Shown: in pieces, positions 49,534 to 58,578 of the stretch | Layout of the letters: each line of letters starts with the position of its first letter | Position numbering within the stretch: position 1 is the first letter of the stretch | Source of the DNA: JACVRW01 sp036519295 | GTDB lineage: Bacteria; Actinomycetota; Thermoleophilia; Solirubrobacterales; Thermoleophilaceae | Length of the DNA stretch: 64,000 bases | Assembly (NCBI GenBank): GCA_036519295.1 | Contig: DATDLN010000070.1 | Coordinates: 21,217-85,216, forward strand | Direction: 5' to 3' | Program-made: the position numbers and the translations under genes | The notes under the pieces: model-generated | Database searches by the model: none | The model's input: the letters and a program-made list of their open reading frames with translations, nothing else | Told to the model about the DNA's origin: nothing

Positions 49534-51530
49534 AAGTGCACGCCCCGTAGGAGGTAGGCCATGGCGACCGCCTCCGTCGACATCTCCTCGTCCTTCTTCT
49601 TCCCCTCCGCCGGCGCGGGCCCCGCGCCGTCCCCCTTCGCCGCCTTCGAGTCGGGGAACAGGTTGTAGGCGGTGTTCATCACGATGTCGACCGACTTCGG
49701 CGACACCGCGTAGAGCACTTCGCCGAACGTCCCGAGGCGCGAGGCGAGGCGCTTCGGCTTGTCGATCATCGCGTCGCACAGCATCTGGCCGGCCTCCTCG
49801 GGGGTGAGCGTGGGGAAGGCCTTGTAGATGTCGGTCGGCGCGATCATGGGTGTGCGCACGAGCGGCATGTAGACGGTCGTGAACTTGACGTTGTCGCCGA
49901 CCACCTCCGGAGCCACGCAGCGCGAGAACGCGTCGAGCGCCGCCTTGGACGCGACGTAGGCGGAGAACCGCGGGGTGTTCGTCTGCACGCCGATGGAGGA
50001 GACGTTGATGATGTGGCCCGACTTCCGCTCGCGCATCCCGGGCAGGAAGGCGAGGATCAGCTTCAGCGCGCCGAAGTAGTTCAGCTGCATCGTCCGCTCG
50101 AAGTCGTGCATGCGGTCGTAGGAGCGCGCCACCGAGCGGCGGATGGAGCGGCCGGCGTTGTTGATCAGGACGTCGACGCCGCCGTGCTCCCGAAGCACCT
50201 CCTCGGCCAGGCGGTCGATGTCGTCGAGGTCCGAGAGGTCGCACGGATGGACGTGGGCCGTGCCGCCGCGCTCCTCGACCTGGGAGGCCACCTCCTCGAG
50301 CTTCTCGCGCGTGCGCGAAACGAGCAGCACCTCGCCGCCGGCGTCCCCGATCTTCAGCGCCGTCTCGAGCCCGATGCCGCTCGAGGCCCCGGTGATCAGG
50401 ATCTTCTTGCCCTTGATCGCGCCGGCCAGCGAGTGGTCGCGGAAGAGATCCGGGTCGAGGTTGCGTTCCCAGTAGTCCCACAGCCGCGGCGCGTAGGTGG
50501 AGAGGGGCGGTACTGCGATCCCTGTCCCGGTCAGAGCACGCTGCGTGTCGCGCGCATCGAACTTGCAGTGGAAGTCGCGGTTCTCCATCGCCGCGGGCGG
50601 GATGCCCAGGTCGCGGTAGATCTGATTGCGGATCCGCTTGACTGTCGGCAGCGCCATCAGGCCGGCGCGCACCGGCTGGGGGATCACGTTCGTCATGTGC
50701 TGGTCGATCCGCATGGCGAACTGCGGCGCGTGGGCGGCCTTCGCGAACGCGTTGAGCGCCTCGCCCACCGTCATCGGCTCCGGGTCGACCAGGTGGAAGG
50801 TGCCGCCCGGCAGCTCGTCGTCCGGGAGGTGGGCGATGTGGTCCATCGCCCTGGCTACGAAATCGACCGGCACGATGTTGGTCTGGCCGCCCTGCGGCCC
50901 GGCGAGCGGCACCCATTCCGGCAGGGCGTGGCGGAGCTTCTGGATGAGCTTGAAGAAGTAGTAGGGGCCGTCGATCTTGTCCATCTCGCCGGTCTCGGAG
51001 TGACCCACCACCATCCCCGGCCGGAAGACGAGCGTCTTCGCCTCGACCTCCTCGCGGACGAGCCGTTCCGACTCGTACTTGGTCCGGTGATAGTGATGCG
51101 GCAGCACCTGGCCCCCGTCGAACATGTCCTCCTGGAACACGCCGCGGTAGTCGCCGGCCACGGCGATCGAGCTGACGTGGTGGAAGCGGCCGACGTCGTG
51201 GGCGTTCGCGAACTCGACCACGTGCCGCGTGCCATCGATGTTCGCGCGCTCCGCGGCCTCCTCGTCGGCCTCCACGTCGTAGACGGCGGCGAGATGGAAG
51301 AGATGGTCGATGCGCTCGTCGAAGCCCTCCACGCCTAGGCCCGGCTTGGAAAGGTCGCCCGGCACCGCCACGATCCGCCCCTCGGCGGCGCCGAGCCGCT
51401 GGAGGGTCGCGTCCAGCTTGCCGCGGGAGCCCTCGCGCACGAGCACGTAGATGGTGCCGTCACGCTTCAGGAGCTCGGCGAGGAGATGCCGGCCGATGAA
51501 GCCCGTGGCTCCGGTGACGAAGTAGTTCAT
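49530..51530 (-). CDS. Alcohol-forming fatty acyl-CoA reductase (two-domain SDR)
   Basis: A 666-residue fusion of two reductase domains. Residues 1-370 are an extended SDR (MNYFVTGATGFIGRHLLAEL; SSIAVAGDYRG; YHRTKYESE). Residues 375-600 are a classical SDR (KKILITGASSGIGLETALKI; NNAGRSIRRS; SAYVASKAALDAFSRC). The linker APRLWDYWERNLDPDLF and overall order match the Marinobacter Maqu_2507-type reductase, which reduces fatty acyl-CoA to aldehyde in the C-terminal domain and on to fatty alcohol in the N-terminal one with NADPH. The product could feed wax esters or ether lipids. No wax ester synthase is visible in the window. Confidence 0.92.
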   Translation of the reverse strand: MNYFVTGATGFIGRHLLAELLKRDGTIYVLVREGSRGKLDATLQRLGAAEGRIVAVPGDLSKPGLGVEGFDERIDHLFHLAAVYDVEADEEAAERANIDGTRHVVEFANAHDVGRFHHVSSIAVAGDYRGVFQEDMFDGGQVLPHHYHRTKYESERLVREEVEAKTLVFRPGMVVGHSETGEMDKIDGPYYFFKLIQKLRHALPEWVPLAGPQGGQTNIVPVDFVARAMDHIAHLPDDELPGGTFHLVDPEPMTVGEALNAFAKAAHAPQFAMRIDQHMTNVIPQPVRAGLMALPTVKRIRNQIYRDLGIPPAAMENRDFHCKFDARDTQRALTGTGIAVPPLSTYAPRLWDYWERNLDPDLFRDHSLAGAIKGKKILITGASSGIGLETALKIGDAGGEVLLVSRTREKLEEVASQVEERGGTAHVHPCDLSDLDDIDRLAEEVLREHGGVDVLINNAGRSIRRSVARSYDRMHDFERTMQLNYFGALKLILAFLPGMRERKSGHIINVSSIGVQTNTPRFSAYVASKAALDAFSRCVAPEVVGDNVKFTTVYMPLVRTPMIAPTDIYKAFPTLTPEEAGQMLCDAMIDKPKRLASRLGTFGEVLYAVSPKSVDIVMNTAYNLFPDSKAAKGDGAGPAPAEGKKKDEEMSTEAVAMAYLLRGVHF

Positions 51531-51832
51531 GGCGACCTCAGTCCTCCTCCGCGTGTCCGGCGGCGAGTCTATTGACTCACCCTCGCGCGCGCGCGAAACT
51601 ATCCGCCGGAAGCTCTAGGGACCGGGAGGGCGCCTGGGGCGCCACCGGCCTACGAGGCGGGCCGCAATGCCCGCACGACGGCGGCGGAGCACCACTCTGC
51701 TCCGCCGCCCGTCCCTCACCAGGGACGCTGCAAACCTTTGTCTGGCGGTGTCATCGGCCCTCGGCTTGCCCAGCAGGCCTTCGGGCCTCTTCCTTGCCAG
51801 ACTCGGTTTCGCGCCCTGGAGAGGGACGACTC
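51531..51832. other. Gene-free stretch with strong hairpin before the cyclase gene
   Basis: About 300 bases between the divergent acyl-CoA reductase and cyclase genes. It holds an 11-base perfect stem (GCGGCGGAGCA at 51681-51691, TGCTCCGCCGC at 51698-51708) with a six-base loop and no T-run, so it is probably part of an RNA leader rather than a simple terminator. A possible ribosome-binding GAGAGGGA lies about 6 bases before the GTG at 51833. No coding sequence is convincing here. Confidence 0.45.
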
Positions 51833-53023
51833 GTGGATGCATCTCTTTCTCTCACTGAAGCCGCTCGGCGTGTCGGGGTTTCCCCCTCGACCCTGCGCCG
51901 CTGGGCCCAGGGCGGCGTCATCCCCGAGGTCGACGGTTCGGGCCGATGGACCGTCGCGGCGGTGGCCCACGCGCGCATCGTCGCGCGGCTGCGCGAGCGG
52001 GGCCACCGGCTCGAGCACATCCGCGAGGCGGGGAGGGAGGGGCGGCTTGCCTATGGCTATATCGCCGAAATCCTCTCGGGCGACGAGCCGCCGCGCTCGC
52101 TGGAGGAGGTCGCCGACGCCACGGAGCTCGAGCCGGCCCTGATCGAGCGCTTCTGGGCGAGCATTGGCCTGCCGCCGGCCGGGCTAGAGCGTCTTCGCGA
52201 AGACGATGTCCAGGCGCTCCACTACGTCGCGTCCGTTCTCGGCGCCGGCTTCCCGCTCGTCGCCTTCCTCCAGCTCTGCCGCGTGTACGGGCTGGCGCTG
52301 TCCCAGATCGCCGACGCCGAGGTGCGCCTGTTCCACCTCTACGTTCACGAGCCGCTCATCCGCGAGGGCGTACCGGGGCTACAGATGGCCGAGGAGATGG
52401 AGAGCCTCGCGAGCGACCTCCTGCCGCTCGCGTCCCCGCTCATGGATTACGTGCATCAGCGGTTCCTCCAGCACTACGTCGAGCAGGACGTGGTGGGGCA
52501 CATGGAGATGGAGGTCGAGGACGAGGAGCTCGCCGTCGGCCGCCTGCGCGTCGCGATTGCGTTCGCCGACCTCGCGGGCTTCACGCGCTTCACGGAAGAG
52601 GAGGGGGACGAGGAGGCGCTGTCGTCGATCGAGCGCTTCGTGGAACGAGTCTCGGGCACGCTCCCCGAGGACGCCCGCGTGGTGAAGACGATCGGCGACG
52701 AAGTGATGGTCGTGGGCCAGGACATCGGCGCGCTGGTCGACTGGGCCGTGGGTTTCGTGAGGCTCTTCAAGGAACGCCCGGAGCCCCGCCTGGGGATCCA
52801 CTGGGGCACGGCGCTGTACCGGGACGGGGACTACTACGGCCGCGAGATCAACCTGGCGTCGCGGGTGGTCGCCCGCGCCCGCGGCGGCGAGGTGCTGGTG
52901 AGCGACCCCGTGGTCGACGCCGTCAGGGGCGCCTCGCACCTGGAGTTCGAGGAGATCGGCCAGGTGAAGCTCAAGGGCTTCGACCAGCCTCGGCAGCTCT
53001 GTCGGGCGAGCCTACGGGGGTGA
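51833..53023 (+). CDS. MerR-like HTH fused to class III adenylate/guanylate cyclase
   Basis: A 396-residue protein. Residues 1-70 are a MerR-type winged helix (LTEAARRVGVSPSTLRRWAQ), residues 90-225 a helical sensor-like region, and residues 240-396 a class III nucleotide cyclase domain. The catalytic set appears complete: metal-binding Asp246 (AFADLAGFTRF) and Asp289 (KTIGDEVMVVG), and the Asn340-x-x-x-Arg344 pair (EINLASRVVARA). The protein may both bind DNA and make cAMP or cGMP. Its stop overlaps the tilS start by 4 bases (GTGA). GTG start, directly before the HTH. Confidence 0.88.
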   Translation: MDASLSLTEAARRVGVSPSTLRRWAQGGVIPEVDGSGRWTVAAVAHARIVARLRERGHRLEHIREAGREGRLAYGYIAEILSGDEPPRSLEEVADATELEPALIERFWASIGLPPAGLERLREDDVQALHYVASVLGAGFPLVAFLQLCRVYGLALSQIADAEVRLFHLYVHEPLIREGVPGLQMAEEMESLASDLLPLASPLMDYVHQRFLQHYVEQDVVGHMEMEVEDEELAVGRLRVAIAFADLAGFTRFTEEEGDEEALSSIERFVERVSGTLPEDARVVKTIGDEVMVVGQDIGALVDWAVGFVRLFKERPEPRLGIHWGTALYRDGDYYGREINLASRVVARARGGEVLVSDPVVDAVRGASHLEFEEIGQVKLKGFDQPRQLCRASLRG

Positions 53024-54333
53024 TCGTGGCGGGCGCCAACCCCGCGGAGCGGCCGCTCGAGGCGGCACGGGAGAGCCGCCTCGTGGGCCCCGGCCGGCCG
53101 CTGCTGGTGCTGCTCTCGGGCGGCGGGGACTCCGTCTGCCTGCTCGACGTGGCGCTCCGGCTCGGCGCACGCGCCTCGGCGCTACACGTGAACTACGGCC
53201 TCCGCCCGGGGGCGGACGAGGACGAGCGCTTCGTGCGCGACCTGTGCGCACGGCTGGGCGTGCCGCTCGCGGTCGAGCGGGTCGCGCTCTCCGAGGGTGG
53301 CGGAAACCTGCAGGAGCGAGCGCGGGAGGCTCGCTACGCGCTCGCCGAGAGGCACGCAGAGGACGACTACGCGGCCGCACATACGGCGAGCGATCAGGCC
53401 GAGACCGTCCTCTACCGGCTGGCCGTGTCGCCGGGCTCGCGCGCGCTTCACGGCATGGCGGCGCGCCGCGGGCGGCTGGTTCGCCCGCTCTTGGGAACCA
53501 CCCGCGCCGAGGTGCGCGACTACCTGCGCGCCCGAGGCCTCGACTGGCGCGAGGATCCCTCCAATGCCGACCGTCGCTTCGCCCGGGCGCGCGTGCGCCA
53601 CGACGTTCTCGACGCACTCCGAGAGCTCTCGCCCGCCGTGGACCGGACGATCGCCGAGACGGCGCGCCAGCTGCGGGAAGAGGGCGAAGTGCTCGACGGC
53701 GCGGCGGACGAGGCCATGGAGGCACTTGGGGGCGGCCCGGCGATCTCGCTCGACGAGCTTGGGCGCCAGCCGCCGGCGGTGCGTCGCCTCGTGCTGCGCC
53801 GGCTGGCCGAGCGCGCCACCGGCGACGAGGTCCAGCCGCTCTCGCGCGGCGAGGCGGAGGAGATTCTCGCGCTGGGCGGGCACGGAACGAAGTCGCTCGA
53901 CCTCGGCGGCGGCCTGCGCGCCGTAGCCGAGTACGGAACAGTCCGGTTCACGCGCACTCCTGACGCGATCGCTCCCGATCCCGTCACGCTCCCCATCCCT
54001 GGGCACGTCCGCTTCGGCAGCTGGGAGATCGAGGCGACGCTCTCGGCTCCAGGCGACGTTGCGGTCTCGGCCGACGCGCTCGGCGCCTCGGCGACGGTTC
54101 GCGCCTGGCGCGAGGGCGACCGCATGCGGCCGGTCGGCCTGGGCGGCACAAAGACGCTGCAGGACCTGTTCACCGACCGCAAGGTGCCGCGCGGCCTCCG
54201 CCGCACCCTGCCGGTGCTGGAGGCCGGCGGGCAGATCGTCTGGGTGGCCGGCGTGGCGGTCGACGAGCGCTTTGCCGCTCGCGGGGAGAGCGCGGAACGA
54301 GTGGGTCTCAGCGCGCGCTCGAGCGCGCCCTGA
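53020..54333 (+). CDS. tilS: tRNA(Ile)-lysidine synthase
   Basis: A 437-residue protein. The PP-loop motif LLVLLSGGGDSVCLLDVALR is at about residues 26-45, HTASDQAETVLYRLAVSPGS is the TilS signature, and RARVRHDVLDALRELSPAVD follows. The C-terminal TilS domain (RAWREGDRMRPVGLGGTKTL) is present. It attaches lysine to C34 of tRNA-Ile(CAU) so that it reads AUA, an essential step. GTG start coupled to the cyclase gene. The usual neighbour hpt/ftsH is not seen downstream. Confidence 0.93.
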   Translation: MIVAGANPAERPLEAARESRLVGPGRPLLVLLSGGGDSVCLLDVALRLGARASALHVNYGLRPGADEDERFVRDLCARLGVPLAVERVALSEGGGNLQERAREARYALAERHAEDDYAAAHTASDQAETVLYRLAVSPGSRALHGMAARRGRLVRPLLGTTRAEVRDYLRARGLDWREDPSNADRRFARARVRHDVLDALRELSPAVDRTIAETARQLREEGEVLDGAADEAMEALGGGPAISLDELGRQPPAVRRLVLRRLAERATGDEVQPLSRGEAEEILALGGHGTKSLDLGGGLRAVAEYGTVRFTRTPDAIAPDPVTLPIPGHVRFGSWEIEATLSAPGDVAVSADALGASATVRAWREGDRMRPVGLGGTKTLQDLFTDRKVPRGLRRTLPVLEAGGQIVWVAGVAVDERFAARGESAERVGLSARSSAP

Positions 54334-54398
54334 TACATCGCCGTCACCGAGGAGCCCAAGCCGGCGCTCACCAGAGCGGTGTTCACCGGGTGACAACG

Positions 54399-54520
54399 CC
54401 CAGAACGGCAACAACGACGTGCAATGGGTGAAGGTCCTCGTGGACCCGCGGGAGCGCGAGGTCTTCTCCTTCGTCCCGCAGACCGTGCCGGGCAACCGGG
54501 TGGCGGTGCCGGCGCCGTGA
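54399..54520 (+). pseudogene. Possible gene remnant after tilS
   Basis: The frame ending at TGA 54518-54520 reads NAQNGNNDVQWVKVLVDPRE then REVFSFVPQTVPGNRVAVPA, with good codon usage and a protein-like composition. There is no start codon with an adequate coding region; only a GTG at 54420 would give about 33 residues. It may be the tail of a lost gene. No family is recognised. Confidence 0.3.
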
Positions 54521-54573
54521 GGGACCGACCGGCGGAGACCCTGCTCGCCGCGGGGTCTCCGCAGGCCCGTGGC

Positions 54574-55077
54574 TCAGCTGTGGAACGGTTCGCCCGTCTC
54601 GAGCAGCGTCTTCAGGTCGCTGAGGATCAGCGCCCATCCGCCGCCGCCCTCCATGATGCGGGGGTCGCCTGCGACCTGTGCCGCCGTCAGCGGGGCGTCC
54701 TCGAGCTCGTGGGTCACGGTCAGCCTCGTGAGGCCGAGGTCGTCCTCCGCGATGTCCCACGTGACGCGCGTCGGTCCTTCCGCCGAGATTTGCTCGTCCC
54801 ACAGGAAGCGCCACGTCTGGACGAGCTTCCGCGGCGGGTCCGCCTCCACGACTTCGCCCTCGACGACGACCTCGGGCATGCCCATCTCCTGCATTTCAGG
54901 GGTGGCGGTTGCCCGGTATGAGCCACCGGGGCGCAGTTCGTAGTCGCCTCGCCCCGGATAGCCGTACCGCTCGTTCCACTCGGGCTTCGTGATCGCGTCC
55001 CAGATTGCCTCCGGGGTCGCCTTGATGTAGACGCGGAAGACCTGCGTGGTCACCCTGGTCTCCGTCTCCGTTGTCAT
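54574..55077 (-). CDS. SRPBCC (AHSA1-like) domain protein
   Basis: A 167-residue protein: TQVFRVYIKATPEAIWDAIT at the front, EADPPRKLVQTWRFLWDEQI, TRVTWDIAEDDLGLTRLTVT, and the closing GGGWALILSDLKTLLETGEP. This is the AHSA1/activator-like branch that accompanies ArsR regulators. Its ATG overlaps the ArsR stop by 4 bases (ATGA), so it is the second gene of a leftward operon. Ligand unknown. Confidence 0.88.
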   Translation of the reverse strand: MTTETETRVTTQVFRVYIKATPEAIWDAITKPEWNERYGYPGRGDYELRPGGSYRATATPEMQEMGMPEVVVEGEVVEADPPRKLVQTWRFLWDEQISAEGPTRVTWDIAEDDLGLTRLTVTHELEDAPLTAAQVAGDPRIMEGGGGWALILSDLKTLLETGEPFHS

Positions 55078-55394
55078 GCCGTTTCCTCCAGTTCGGTCTT
55101 GAGGTCTGCAAGCGCCGACACCCGGCGCTCCGTGAACTTGTCGATCCACCTGTCGTGGATGAGCCGGATCGGAACCGCGTTCAGGAAGTGCAGCTTCTCC
55201 CGACCCGACCGCCGTGTGAGCACGAGATCCGCGTCCTCGAGCACGCGAAGGTGCTTCATGGCGCCGAAGCGCGTCATCTCGAGGTCCGACTCGAGCTCCG
55301 TCAGCGTGCGGCCGTCACGCTCGAAGAGCCGGTCGAGCAGGAAGCGCCGAGTGGGGTCTGCGAGCGCCTTGAAAACACGGTCGTCGTCGGTCAC
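55074..55394 (-). CDS. ArsR-family transcriptional regulator
   Basis: A 106-residue winged-helix repressor: DRVFKALADPTRRFLLDRLF, then LESDLEMTRFGAMKHLRVLE as the HTH, and RRSGREKLHFLNAVPIRLIH as the wing. No metal-binding Cys in the recognition region. The GTG at 55394 is used; a TTG three codons earlier is possible. The palindrome at 55410-55425, only 16 bases upstream, is the probable operator. It is the first gene of the operon, unlike the other ArsR-SRPBCC pair, where the SRPBCC gene is first. Confidence 0.9.
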   Translation of the reverse strand: MTDDDRVFKALADPTRRFLLDRLFERDGRTLTELESDLEMTRFGAMKHLRVLEDADLVLTRRSGREKLHFLNAVPIRLIHDRWIDKFTERRVSALADLKTELEETA

Positions 55395-55409
55395 GTCGAC
55401 CAATGATAG

Positions 55410-55425
55410 GTGACCAAACGGTCAC
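55410..55425. promoter_or_regulatory. ArsR operator-like palindrome
   Basis: GTGACC-AAAC-GGTCAC, a perfect 6-4-6 palindrome directly upstream of the ArsR start. The inner core ACC-N4-GGT is the same as in the two palindromes at 25211-25253 in front of the other SRPBCC-ArsR operon. Confidence 0.65.
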
Positions 55426-55474
55426 ATGTCAACCGATGAATTCCCGGCAGGGCAGCCTGAGCAGGGCTAAGGAG

Positions 55475-58443
55475 CTAGTCGGGCGGTGGCTTGCGGTCGA
55501 GGAGGCAGAAGTCGGTCCCACCTGCGAGGTCACCTGCACCTGAGCGTCGTAGGTGTTGAGGTAGAAGCTCAGCTGACCGGGCCACGGTGGCTGCTTCACA
55601 CGCCCGCTCACGTCGTTAACGAAGATGTTGTTGAAGAGGTTCTGCGAGGGCACGCCGGACGTGTCGTCCCGCTTGTCCGGGTCGATGTCGAGGAACTCCT
55701 CGTTGGTGTTTCCGAGGGCCCAGACCGTGCTGGCCGGTCCCGCCCCGTAGATGAGGTTCCATCCGCCGTTGGGCTCGTTGGCGAACGGGTAGAACGGCCC
55801 TCCGGGGTGGGCGCCCCCGTTGTTGTCGATGATCGCCTTGTTCTGGCACACGTAGCCGCGCGCGTCCGGCCCGCCCTGGTCGGTGAGGCTGAAGAGATCG
55901 AAGGCGAGAGGCAGCAGCGACTTGTGGACCTCCTTCTCCATCGCGGCCTGGATCATGTCCGCGCCGAAGGAAGTGCTGTCATCGGTCCATGTCCACGCGG
56001 TGAGCGAGTTCTGGTACGCGAGCTGCAGCTTGCCCCAGTCAGTCAGCAGGATTTCGCCGACCTTGTCGACTTGGTCGTAGAGGGTCGTAGTCGTTTGCCA
56101 TCTGAACCAGGAGCTCCGACTCATCCATCTGGATCTTGTCGAGCAGCGGCGACCCGCCCGTTGCGTTCGCCAGGTCGTCCGCCAGGCTGAGGATCTAAGC
56201 CGCCGCTCCAAGGGCCTCCCCGCCGACGGGGACCAGAGACGAGCCCAGGTAGAGAATGTCGGTCAGGGGTGCCCCGGGGTCCGCGCTCGCTCTCGAGTCG
56301 GGGGGCGAGATGTTGGCCTCGACGCCCTGCGCAATGCTGAGAATGTTGGCCTGCGTGGCGGTGTCGGAGAGGCCAAGGGGCTTCTTCAGATTGGTGATCA
56401 GGTTGGTGACCCCCTGCCCGTACAGCATCTCCGTCTCGAGCTGGTTCTGCACGTCCTCCAAGTCCTGCAACGTGAAGGGGTTCGGCGGGTTCTGGCAGGA
56501 CGGTGGATCGGGCGGCGGGCTGTAGTTGAGCCTCGTCAGCGCGGTCTGGATGGAGTCGAAGGCATCTCGTTCGAGTAGTTGCTCTCGATCGGTGCCGGCA
56601 AGCCCAGCGCGGCGGTGATGCAGGCAAGTGCAGCGGCATGGCCCGGCTTGTCGCTGCGGTCGGGCCACGGCACGGTGGACCGGAAAGCGATCCGCGGAAG
56701 CTGAACGTCCACCTGCGTGTTCCCAGTGGCGACTTGGGGTAGTACTGCGATCTGTTGTTGCGAGTCAGCAGTCCGGTGAGGTGGCCGGGTGTTCCGGTGG
56801 CCTGCTCGCTCGAGGTGGCCGACCAAGGGGAGAGGTACCCGGGCGGATCGCCCGGACCGACGAAGGCGTAGGTGCCGTCGTTGCCGTTGTTGGTCGGCTG
56901 GAGCATGTTCAGGTAGTAGCCGTGACCACCGGGTTGGTCTGCTGCTGGACCAGGTCGTTCCACGCACTCGCCGGGGTGAAAGCGGTGTTCGGATCGCCGT
57001 TGTCGACGCGCTGCACCGATCCGATGCTCTGGATCAGGAAGAGCCTGGTCGGGTCGTCCATGAATGAGTTCATCAAGCCGGCCATGGTGTCGAGGTTGGT
57101 GGCTTGGTCGCTGTCGCTGAGGCCGGACCCCGAGACCGCGAACGTGTCCTGGACCAGGGGGTCTGCGTTGCCGGCATCGAGTACCAGCACGAAGAGCCCG
57201 GCTTGCCCCGCGGGCAGCTGAGCCGACGTGTACGTGGCGCCGCCCACCGACATCACTACCTGTGTGGCGGTCGAGCCGGGCGCCATGGTGTCGAACGGCA
57301 GGTAGTCGGCGCTCACGAACGTGACGTTGTCGTTTTGGTCGCGCTGCAGGTAACCGAGCAGGCTGCCCTGCAGGCCTGGGTCCCTGGCAGAGCCGGTGGT
57401 GGAGCCGAGGTTCTGGTCGGCGGTGCCGGCTTCCTGGCCGGGCACGCCGATCATCACCACGACGTGCAGATGCCTCCGGCCTGGCAGCCGTCGGCGGTCG
57501 CGATGGAGGACGGATCGGGGACCCGCCTATCTCCGACACGGCGGTGTTGAGGTTGGTCAGGGCTGTGCTGTCGGCGTCGATCGCGCGCGAGTGCGACGAC
57601 GACGGCGTCGTGAGGATCACGAGGTTCGAGGGGTCGAGACCCCGCAGGTAGTTGGCCAGGTCCGCGAGGCTGTTGTCATCGCCGCCGTACGAGTCGTTCT
57701 CGACCTGGCTGAGGTCGGTCCGGTCGAGCACGACGAGCTGCACCGGCAGATTGCGGTCGGGTGCGATGAAGCGCTGGTTGAGCGGTGCGCCGAGCCTCAC
57801 GCCCTGTCCGATCGGGCCGGCCGCGGTGTCGATGGGGACGCCCACCGGCGGGATCTTCGGTACGGCCCGCAGGGTGATCTCGTCCGTCGAGCGCGGTCCG
57901 GCCGCCGCGGCGGACCTGGTTCCGCGGCCGGTCTCGTTTACCGTGAGCCGCAGGCGATAGGTGCCCACGCGGTCGGGAGATCGTGGCCTGGGGGTTCGGC
58001 GCGAGCCTGAGCAGCGAGCGCGTGCGCTGCGCGCGCAGGAAGCGCACCGCGTCGAAGTCGCGATGACCGCGACGGTCCCGCACCCGGACATAGAGGTTGT
58101 TGGGCCCGAGCTTCAGCGCACGGAACCGCCGTGTGGAGAGCTCGGCTACCCGGGCATCGCCCTCACGGTGGAACAAGCGCGTGATGTCGGTGGGTCCCAG
58201 CCAGGCCTTGAACGAGTGAGTACCGGGCGCGAGCCTCACCCGGATGCGGGCGCTGTCGCCCTTCACGATGCCGCCGGGTCGGGGCGACAGCACCTGGGCA
58301 AGGCCCGGCCGCAGTGTCCCGGAGAGGTAGTCGCTGTTGCCGATCTCCGCGGACGCCGTCTGGGGGACGGCAATCAGTGAGGCGACGACCGCGACGAGGC
58401 AAGCCCTCCATCGGTGGCGCCAAATGGGCGCGCGGGTGCCCAT
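55475..58443 (-). pseudogene. Large secreted protein gene, broken by many frameshifts and a stop
   Basis: A protein of about 980 residues can be followed leftward only by changing frame repeatedly. The start (ATG 58443) has a signal peptide (ACLVAVVASLIAVPQTASAE). Coherent blocks follow: DRVGTYRLRLTVNETGRG (from about 57970), DNLGS-like TADQNLGSTTGSARDPGLQG (57460-56920), NMLQPTNNGNDGTYAFVGPG (about 56900), AFRSTVPWPDRSDKPGHAAA (about 56680) and LEDVQNQLETEMLYGQGVTN (about 56440). An in-frame TAG stands at about 56195, followed by LADDLANATGGSPLLDKIQM. The last long block (FGADMIQAAMEKEVHKSLLP) needs one more shift to reach LLDRKPPPD and a TAG at 55475. Six frame changes, one stop and a probable seventh shift. 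No family is recognised. Confidence 0.7.
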
Positions 58444-58578
58444 CGAGGGAAGAGGCGGTCCATGCTCCGGAGCCCGAGCTGCGTGGCGACTCTCACGCCG
58501 GCACGCGAACTCGGTCAAGGTCAGCGACGTCCAGGCCGCTGAAACAGACGCCCCTTGGGCCCAAGACCGTGGTGACGC

